Of a DNA stretch of 13,438 nt, positions 1 through 5,386 are shown one piece after another (the stretch's first letter is position 1; every line of letters begins with the position of its first letter). The stretch lies in NCBI GenBank assembly GCA_013817655.1, contig JACDCJ010000024.1:1-13438 (forward strand). Direction: 5' to 3'. A program made the translations under genes and the position numbers. The stretch comes from Actinosomnolentus pattersoniae (SeqCode). GTDB lineage: Bacteria > Actinomycetota > UBA4738. Under the pieces are notes generated by a model. That model did not search any database, was not told the origin of the DNA, and worked only from the letters and a program-made list of their open reading frames with translations.

Positions 1-1367
1 AGCGGCACCCCGAGAGTTGCGGCGAAGCCATCCTCGCCCACGGAACCGGAGGAACCGGCCACGACGGAAGCGCCGGTCGATCGAACGAGCGCCGACACCG
101 GAACGCCTTCGTCGTCGCCGGGAAGCTGCCACACGCGGGTCGCTCCAGGTGGCACGGTGAGCGCTTCCAACCGCTCGGACGGCATAGGGCCGGCCTCCCC
201 GAGGAGCTCGACGGTGACCCGGGCGGACTCGAGCCCCGGGTTGCTCACGACGAGTGACGCCGTTCCTCCGGTCGGAGGAAGCGCCGGCAGGACGAGCCAC
301 CGGCGATAGCTTCGTGCCGCCCCGTTGATGGTCACCCCATCGTTGCCGCTCCCCGCCAGCCGCGCCGTCGCTACCACGGGTCGCCTGTTGATCGAGCGAA
401 CCAGCGCTCCTTCTTGGCCCTCGACGTCGAGGGCGAAGGTGCGGACGCCCTCCGGCTCGAGCGTGACGTCGGACAGATCGGGCAATAGCTGCTGGCCGGC
501 GGGGCTTTGGGCGACGAAGGACAGCTCAGCGCCGACGGGCCCGGGGCTCAGCGAAGGGACGGTCCAGCCCCCAATGCCCTTCGCCGCGAAGCTCCAGCCC
601 GTCTGCGGACCGGGAAGACCGATCTCCGATCGGACGCTGCCGGGGGACACATCGAGTCCCCCGACGACGACGCGGCCGACCTTCGGGACGACCTGCACGG
701 CGAGCGTGCGCTCGCCGAAGCCAAGGACCACGAAGTCGTTGAGCCTGATGCCGATGGAGCGACCGGCCGGCACGACGAGGGGGGTCAGCGTTCCCGGAGC
801 GACGATACGCTCTTCGGTTCGAAGCACGACATCGACGGCGGCCGCCGCGGCGAACGGGTTCATCACCACGACGTACGCCGTCTGGTCCCGGGCGGTCGGG
901 GCGTCCAGGAGGAACCACTCCCCATGAGGCGCGCCGGCGCAGCGCTGCGCCGCGATCGCTGGCCGGTCCGCGCTCGTCACCGTCAACGCGGCCACGCCGA
1001 CCCATCCGCCGAAATATTCCACCTGGGTGGCGGCGCCCGGCTCGGCGGCCGGGACTTCCCGGTAAAGCTGCCGGCGGGGGCCGATGGAGAAGCTCGAGAC
1101 CTCAGGCGCGCCGGTGGATGTGATCGAGGTGGTGCGAACTTGGACGGCCCGATCGCCGGGGTTCGCGAGGACGATCCAGCCTCGCCAGCCGGCTGCGCCC
1201 CCGTGGGGACAGAACCACGCCCCCGTTCGAAACGAGGCTCTCTCCCCCACAGGTGTCCGATCGATCTCGGACCGGTCGAGAAAGACGCCCGAGGCGGCCA
1301 TCACGGCCGCGAGCATCGCCACTCCCAGGAGCCTCGGAGCGGGTCGCCGACCACCGGCCTCAGCCAC
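1..1367 (-). CDS. DUF5719-like exported protein (3' end beyond left edge)
   Basis: The minus frame is open from a GTG at 1367 to the window edge, giving at least 455 residues; the C-terminus is outside. The start is preceded by GGAGG ten bases upstream. It overlaps the stop of the glycosyltransferase by 8 bp (GTGGCTGA), so the two are probably translationally coupled. A short basic N-terminus leads into one hydrophobic segment (about residues 12-30, LLGVAMLAAVMAASGVFL), which reads as a signal anchor. The rest is Gly/Val/Pro-rich and looks like repeated beta-sandwich units, for example VRTTSITSTGAPEV and TASLVVSNPGLESARVTVEL. Two early cysteines (C53 in AWFCPHGG and C143 in QRCAGAPHGEWF) could form a disulfide outside the membrane. 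The pattern matches my memory of the actinobacterial DUF5719 family, which has no established function and is often next to this type of glycosyltransferase. The family call is by recall, not by a profile search. A role in envelope glycan assembly is inferred from position only. Confidence 0.8.
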   Translation of the reverse strand, partial: MAEAGGRRPAPRLLGVAMLAAVMAASGVFLDRSEIDRTPVGERASFRTGAWFCPHGGAAGWRGWIVLANPGDRAVQVRTTSITSTGAPEVSSFSIGPRRQLYREVPAAEPGAATQVEYFGGWVGVAALTVTSADRPAIAAQRCAGAPHGEWFLLDAPTARDQTAYVVVMNPFAAAAAVDVVLRTEERIVAPGTLTPLVVPAGRSIGIRLNDFVVLGFGERTLAVQVVPKVGRVVVGGLDVSPGSVRSEIGLPGPQTGWSFAAKGIGGWTVPSLSPGPVGAELSFVAQSPAGQQLLPDLSDVTLEPEGVRTFALDVEGQEGALVRSINRRPVVATARLAGSGNDGVTINGAARSYRRWLVLPALPPTGGTASLVVSNPGLESARVTVELLGEAGPMPSERLEALTVPPGATRVWQLPGDDEGVPVSALVRSTGASVVAGSSGSVGEDGFAATLGVP

Positions 1368-4300
1368 GGCGAACGGGCCTCCGGGTGATCCAGAGCGCCG
1401 CGAGCCAGAGCGCCGCAACCCCGGCTATCTGCACGGCGCGAATGCTCTGCCCGTGGAACCGGACCTCGAAAGGGCCGGCGTCATCGGGTGCGGCGAAACC
1501 GAGGGCCCATCCGAACGAACGATGTGGTTCGACCTCGAGACCCCCCCCGGTGGGCCGGAGACGCCACCGAGGATCGAACTCCTGGGCCAAAAGGACGATG
1601 CCGGCGGAGGAGCCTTCCGATCCCGTCAGACGCGTGCCCGAGCCCGCGAGTGGAGTCGCCTGAACGACGGGAAGCGCCGCGACGGCGCTGCCCGCGTCGG
1701 AGCGGGACGCGCTCGACCACGCTGCGTCGTCGACCCGAGCCGCCAGGGGCACCCACTTCGCGTTCTGGAAGATCGTGAGGTCGGCGGCGGGCACCCGGTC
1801 GAGGTCGAGCTGATCTGCTAGCCGGGCGAGGGCCAGTCCCGGAAGGTCGGTCGGCGCCCCTACGACGAACCGGACCCCGAGCGGCGCCAGCAGTGAGCCG
1901 CCATGACGCGTATCCCCCGCAAGAAGCTCGGCAAGGTCCCGGCGGAGCGAGTCGTATCCGGGGCCGGCGGCGGGACGCCCGACGTCGAGCATGGAGGCCC
2001 CCCCAGGACCGCGAACGGCGAACCGCACGGATGCCGATCCCGCGGCTACCGTGCCCTCCGGCCCCCCTCCGGGAGCCGGAAACGGGGCGCTCCCCGGCTT
2101 TCCCAGCCACAGCACCCGGAACGGCTCCTCCGTGGAGTCGCTCACCGCCAGGTAAGAGGCACGCAGCCGCCCGGGACCGCCGACGGTCCAGTTGCCCCTC
2201 GCGGCCTGGAAGGCCTGGGCGGCCACCCCGGCCGCCACCACGCCGGCCATCAGTGCCGCTGCGAGTTGTCGACCGCCGAAGGCGGCTCGCCCCACGCCGC
2301 CGAGAACGGAGGCGAGGCCGAGCCCCACGAGGTTCGCGTAGGCCACGGCTGCCAGGCCAACGAGCGCGGGAGGGTTCGTGAGCGCGCTCGGGAGGTGACC
2401 GGCCGCTCCCAGCCACGCCAGGTACGTGGAAGCGACCGCGATGAGGATGGACCTTCCGACCGCACGGGAGAATCGCGGGGACACGAAGATCAGGGCGAGG
2501 CCCGCAGACAGAGGAAGGTAGATGGCGAGGGGCCAAGCCCCCGGCCCGGGACCCGGCGCAAGGCGAGCCAGGAACGCGAACGACGGGATCCCTCCGAGGT
2601 CCGCCAAGGCTCCACCGGGCTCCCTGAGCAACTCGACCGTCAGCGGCATCGCGAGCAGACCGGCCGCAGCCGTCGCCACGACCGAAAGGACGAGCCCGCG
2701 AAGGCGCCCAGGAGCGATGCCCGGGATGAGGACCGATGCGGCCACGATGAGGATCAGGGCCACGAGGGTGCCCGGATAGAAGGCGACCAGGACCGCGAGC
2801 CCGAGGCCGGCGCCGGCGATCCACCTCACGGGCCGCCCCGGAAGCCGTTCGGCGAACGCTTCGGGGAACTTCCGGAACAGCCACGGAAGCCCGGCCAGGA
2901 GGACGAGGAAGGGGATGCGCCCATCCGAGAACGCCCACAGGACGACGGCGGAGAGCGCGTAGGCGGCCGCCGAGAGAACGGCCGCGAGGCGCACGCCCGT
3001 CTGGAAGCGGATCGATCGATAGCACCCCACGCCGGCGGCGACCGGGAGCCCGAGAAGCAGGAACTTCTGGAGGAGCGCCGGGCTCCCGAGCGTCACGAGA
3101 CTCCCGATCCCGAGGAGGCCGAGCGCGGGGCTCGCGGGATGCGACCCACCCAGGCCCGTGCTTCGTAGCCCGGAGGTCAGCTCCTGGAAGAACCCTGAGG
3201 GGGTCGATGGGAATGTCGCGAGACTCCCACCGAATAGCGGGTTCGCGCCGAGGAGCCCACGGTAGGCGATCAGGCACAGAACGCCGGCGAGAAGGCACGC
3301 CACCAGGACCGGATGGACGCTCGCGAACGCCTTCGCGCGTGTCCACGCGGTGGGGCGGGGCCCGGCCGGCGTGGGCTGACGCCTCGGCAGCATGACCTCC
3401 CCGGCGGTCACCGCCCATTTGCGCAGACGGATTCCCGCCGGGGCCATGAAGCGATGAACCTCACGATCCCTCACCGCCCGCGCGGCCTGGACGCGAACCC
3501 TTCGCCGAACCGTCCCGGGGAGATGCACCGCGTTCCAACCCCAGGCGGCGAGGACCTGGTAGGCGTCCTCGAAGCGACGGGAGATGGCCAGCATGACGAC
3601 GCGCACGACTCCCTGGAGGAGGTACAGGGGGAGGATCCAGAGGAGGGAGATGAGCGAGTAATTCTTGAGCATGCTGGTGAAGGCGGCCCGCTCCCGGTAG
3701 TAGCGATCCCTTGCCCGCCCGTCGGCCCCAGGGCGCTCCCGAGTGGCGGAGGCGCCCCGGTGACGCGCCACCGCCGACGGGATCATCAGAACCCGAAAGC
3801 CCGCGAGCCGCGCCCGCCAGCAGAAGTCCAGGGCGTCGTAACGAGAGTCGAGGCGCTCGTCCAGCAATCCGATGCGAGTCCACGCCTCCCGGGATACGAG
3901 CATGGCGCAGGAGGAGACGAAGAGAACCTCTCGGGCACGCTGGTACTGGCCATGGTCGATCTCGCCGTCCTCGAGGGTGCTATAGGGATACCCGAACCGG
4001 TCGCTCGATTGGCCGATGTCGCGAAGGATCCTCGGCTGCTTCCAGTCCAGGACCTTGGGTCCGACGACGCCGGTGGACTCGTTACGTTCGGCCTCCTGGA
4101 CGAGCGTGCTGATTGCGTCTGGGGCGAGAGCCACATCGTCGTGCACCAGGAGCAGGTGATCTGCCTCTCGCGCAGCCTTCGAGGCCAGGCCGTGGGTGAG
4201 GGCGCGCGCGAAACCCTGGTTCCCCTCGAGTCGGATCACCCGCTCCGCTCCCAGTGACCCTTCGAGCGCCTCGACAGAGCCGTCGGTAGAGGCGTTGTCC

Positions 4301-4467
4301 ACGGCCAACACACTGATGCGCGGATAGGTTTGCTTGGCCAGCGAGAGAAGACAGCGACGGAGCCACGGAGCGCCGTCCTTGACGACCAAGATGACCAGCA
4401 CACTGGACGGCTTGACGTCTTCCGGCGAGCCGGCGTCCTTCGAGGAGCGGGTTTCAACGATCGGCAT
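1360..4467 (-). CDS. Large membrane family 2 glycosyltransferase
   Basis: A 1035-residue protein. Residues about 20-250 form a GT-A (GT2) domain: nucleotide-binding strand VLVILVVKDG, VDNASTDGS at 56-64, the metal-binding-type HDD at 109-111, and DALDFCWR near 211-218 at the place where family members usually have ED.D. A membrane segment follows near 271-295. From about 385 there are many hydrophobic helices, then an extracytoplasmic-looking C-terminal part and a last helix ending in ITRRPVRRG. It probably uses an activated sugar on the cytoplasmic side and acts in cell-wall or exopolysaccharide synthesis; donor and acceptor cannot be read from sequence. I chose ATG 4467 over the in-frame GTG at 4536. 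The 23 intervening codons have poor GC3 and include a CTA, and an extended -10-like TGCTATCCT lies inside them. Neither start has a clear ribosome site. The downstream DUF5719 gene overlaps its stop. Confidence 0.85.
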   Translation of the reverse strand: MPIVETRSSKDAGSPEDVKPSSVLVILVVKDGAPWLRRCLLSLAKQTYPRISVLAVDNASTDGSVEALEGSLGAERVIRLEGNQGFARALTHGLASKAAREADHLLLVHDDVALAPDAISTLVQEAERNESTGVVGPKVLDWKQPRILRDIGQSSDRFGYPYSTLEDGEIDHGQYQRAREVLFVSSCAMLVSREAWTRIGLLDERLDSRYDALDFCWRARLAGFRVLMIPSAVARHRGASATRERPGADGRARDRYYRERAAFTSMLKNYSLISLLWILPLYLLQGVVRVVMLAISRRFEDAYQVLAAWGWNAVHLPGTVRRRVRVQAARAVRDREVHRFMAPAGIRLRKWAVTAGEVMLPRRQPTPAGPRPTAWTRAKAFASVHPVLVACLLAGVLCLIAYRGLLGANPLFGGSLATFPSTPSGFFQELTSGLRSTGLGGSHPASPALGLLGIGSLVTLGSPALLQKFLLLGLPVAAGVGCYRSIRFQTGVRLAAVLSAAAYALSAVVLWAFSDGRIPFLVLLAGLPWLFRKFPEAFAERLPGRPVRWIAGAGLGLAVLVAFYPGTLVALILIVAASVLIPGIAPGRLRGLVLSVVATAAAGLLAMPLTVELLREPGGALADLGGIPSFAFLARLAPGPGPGAWPLAIYLPLSAGLALIFVSPRFSRAVGRSILIAVASTYLAWLGAAGHLPSALTNPPALVGLAAVAYANLVGLGLASVLGGVGRAAFGGRQLAAALMAGVVAAGVAAQAFQAARGNWTVGGPGRLRASYLAVSDSTEEPFRVLWLGKPGSAPFPAPGGGPEGTVAAGSASVRFAVRGPGGASMLDVGRPAAGPGYDSLRRDLAELLAGDTRHGGSLLAPLGVRFVVGAPTDLPGLALARLADQLDLDRVPAADLTIFQNAKWVPLAARVDDAAWSSASRSDAGSAVAALPVVQATPLAGSGTRLTGSEGSSAGIVLLAQEFDPRWRLRPTGGGLEVEPHRSFGWALGFAAPDDAGPFEVRFHGQSIRAVQIAGVAALWLAALWITRRPVRRG

Positions 4468-4503
4468 GATGGGGCGACCAGGCTGTAGAGGGGAAGTCGG
4501 CCG

Positions 4504-4512
4504 AGGATAGCA
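4504..4512 (-). promoter_or_regulatory. Possible extended -10 promoter of the glycosyltransferase gene
   Basis: On the minus strand TGCTATCCT fits an extended -10 (TGn plus TAnnnT). It would place transcription start about 30 bases before ATG 4467. No good -35 is visible at the usual distance. The call rests on pattern alone, plus the need for a promoter after the hairpin at 4593-4616. Confidence 0.3.
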
Positions 4513-4592
4513 CGACACCCAATCCTCTTGGTCCACCCGCGGCGGCGGATCCGGTCGCCGGAGGATCCCCCGGGAAGGGCCCGAACATCCAA

Positions 4593-4616
4593 GAAGGGGG
4601 GTCGCAACCCCCCTTC
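4593..4616 (-). terminator. Strong GC hairpin after the lysine-rich gene
   Basis: A perfect 10-bp inverted repeat, GAAGGGGGGT and ACCCCCCTTC, with a 4-base loop. It begins 28 bases after the stop of the pentapeptide-repeat gene and lies before the glycosyltransferase start. There is no T-run after it, which is common for actinobacterial terminators. It would separate the whiB operon from the glycosyltransferase operon. The stem is symmetric, so it could also work on the other strand, but no plus-strand gene ends here. Confidence 0.65.
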
Positions 4617-4644
4617 CTAGGAGCGTCGATCGGCGACGCGCGAG

Positions 4645-4920
4645 CTACCGCTTCGCCGTCGACTTTCTTGCGGTGGACTTCTTCGCCGTCGACTTCTTGG
4701 CCGCGCTCTTCCTGGCCGTCGACTTTCTTGCGGTGGACTTCTTAGCGGTCGACTTCCTGGCCGTCGACTTCTTAGCGGTCGACTTCCTGGCGGTCGACTT
4801 CCTGGCCGTCGACTTCTTAGCGGTCGACTTCCTGGCCGTGGACTTCTTAGCGGTCGACTTCCTGGCCGTGGACTTCCTGGCCGTCGACTTCCTGGCCGTG
4901 GACTTCTTGGCTGCCGGCAT
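4645..4920 (-). CDS. Small lysine-rich pentapeptide-repeat protein, histone H1-like
   Basis: A 91-residue protein: MPAA, then 17 units of (K/R)KSTA with one KSAA variant, then KR. It has 25 Lys, 11 Arg and no acidic residue, so about 40% is basic, and it has no aromatic residue. Translation is well supported: GGGAGGAGGTGAACC stands directly before the ATG, one of the clearest ribosome sites in the window. It starts 23 bases after the whiB stop, so the two are almost certainly co-transcribed. The composition resembles the low-complexity tails of histone H1, chlamydial Hc2-type proteins and the Ala/Lys tail of actinobacterial HU (HupB), but no folded HU domain is present: the tail is the entire protein. 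It probably binds nucleic acid as a disordered polycation. Arginine is AGG throughout the clear copies, one base from the AAG lysine codon. The Ser/Thr positions could be phosphorylated (inference). Confidence 0.8.
   Translation of the reverse strand: MPAAKKSTARKSTARKSTARKSTAKKSTARKSTAKKSTARKSTARKSTAKKSTARKSTAKKSTARKSTARKSAAKKSTAKKSTARKSTAKR
4654..4908 (-). repeat. In-frame 15-bp tandem repeat, 17 units
   Basis: Seventeen 15-base units encode (K/R)KSTA. In the middle, two codon versions alternate (plus strand GACTTCTTAGCGGTC and GACTTCCTGGCCGTC), giving a partial 30-bp higher-order period. Most units carry a GTCGAC hexamer at the junction. The array lies wholly inside a gene and any whole-unit gain or loss keeps the frame, so repeat number may vary between strains. 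Confidence 0.9.
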
Positions 4921-4943
4921 GGTTCACCTCCTCCCGTTCGCTC

Positions 4944-5171
4944 TCACGACGCCATTCGCTTAAGGCGTCGACGTTCCCGCTCGCTCATCCCTCCCCACAC
5001 CCCATAGCGCTCGTCTCGGCGCAAGGCATAGTTCAGGCATTCGATTCGCACGGGGCACTCCGCGCAGATGCGCTTGGCCTCGCGCGAGGACCCGCCCTTC
5101 TCGGGGAAGAAGACCTCCGGGTCGTGGTCCTTGCAGCGAGCCAGCTCCTGCCAAGGTATGAAGTGATGCAT
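4944..5171 (-). CDS. whiB: WhiB-family iron-sulfur transcriptional regulator (WhiB/WhiB2-like)
   Basis: A 75-residue WhiB-like protein with all family marks: four cysteines C13, C36, C39 and C45 (C-x22-C-x2-C-x5-C) to hold a 4Fe-4S cluster, the turn GVWGG at 57-61, and a basic C-terminal helix (RERRRLKRM) that contacts DNA. FFPEKGGSSREAKRIC and the ending GGMSERERRRLKRM closely match the Streptomyces WhiB / mycobacterial WhiB2 (WhmD) subgroup, which works with the primary sigma factor in septation and cell division. It is shorter at the N-terminus than those proteins: it starts almost at the first cysteine region. ATG 5171 has GGGGAG five bases upstream. Upstream lie a 10-bp-arm inverted repeat (5182-5205) and two palindromes (5338-5374). 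The basic repeat protein follows in the same operon. Confidence 0.95.
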   Translation of the reverse strand: MHHFIPWQELARCKDHDPEVFFPEKGGSSREAKRICAECPVRIECLNYALRRDERYGVWGGMSERERRRLKRMAS

Positions 5172-5181
5172 CGCAGCTCCC

Positions 5182-5205
5182 CAGAATTACATTGTTGTAA
5201 TTCTG
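5182..5205 (-). promoter_or_regulatory. Inverted repeat in the whiB leader
   Basis: A perfect dyad, CAGAATTACA and TGTAATTCTG, with a 4-base centre. It is markedly AT-rich in a GC-rich background. It ends only six bases before the GGGGAG ribosome site and ten bases before the start codon region of whiB. It may be an operator (the TTACA-n4-TGTAA core is typical of a dimeric repressor) or a leader RNA hairpin next to the ribosome site. AT-rich sequence here could also include the -10 region. Which protein binds it is unknown. Confidence 0.55.
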
Positions 5206-5337
5206 ACGGAGAACGGCTCCGAAATGCAAGTCGGCGCGCAGAAGAATTCGCGCCTCGCGAACGTCCCTCGCATCCATCCCATGAATGGTGGCGGGTGCGC
5301 GCGTCATGCGCAACCCCGACGAGCAAGTTTCTCGGTC

Positions 5338-5374
5338 GTAAAGGAGCTTTACAGTTCTGGTAAAGACCCTTTAC
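5338..5374. promoter_or_regulatory. Two matched 15-bp palindromes, GTAAAG-n3-CTTTAC
   Basis: GTAAAGGAGCTTTAC at 5338-5352 and GTAAAGACCCTTTAC at 5360-5374 share both half-sites exactly. Their centres are 22 bp apart, about two helical turns, so dimers would sit on the same face. The second palindrome extends to 9-bp arms (CTGGTAAAG and CTTTACCAG, 5357-5377). They lie between the fbiC stop (5387) and whiB (start 5171), about 170-200 bp before the whiB start. A paired operator for whiB is one reading. Tandem hairpins ending the fbiC transcript are the other, although no T-run follows. Confidence 0.5.
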
Positions 5375-5386
5375 CAGTCTTGCCGT

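Noticed and set aside
1903..3168. 421-codon plus-strand frame opposite the glycosyltransferase
   Set aside because: Composed mostly of Arg, Gly, Glu and Pro with no family motif; antisense shadow.
1481..3418. Long minus-strand alternative frame inside the glycosyltransferase
   Set aside because: Arg/Pro/Gly-rich composition typical of a shifted frame in GC-rich DNA; the glycosyltransferase frame has motifs and membrane helices.
4654..4908. Regular repeats suggesting a CRISPR array
   Set aside because: The 15-bp units are directly adjacent with no unique spacers and encode protein.
4673..4963. Plus-strand open frame with a repeated hydrophobic FLAVD pattern, which might look like a membrane protein
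   Set aside because: It is the complement of the lysine-rich repeat gene, which has the strong ribosome site and the operon position; the plus frame has neither.
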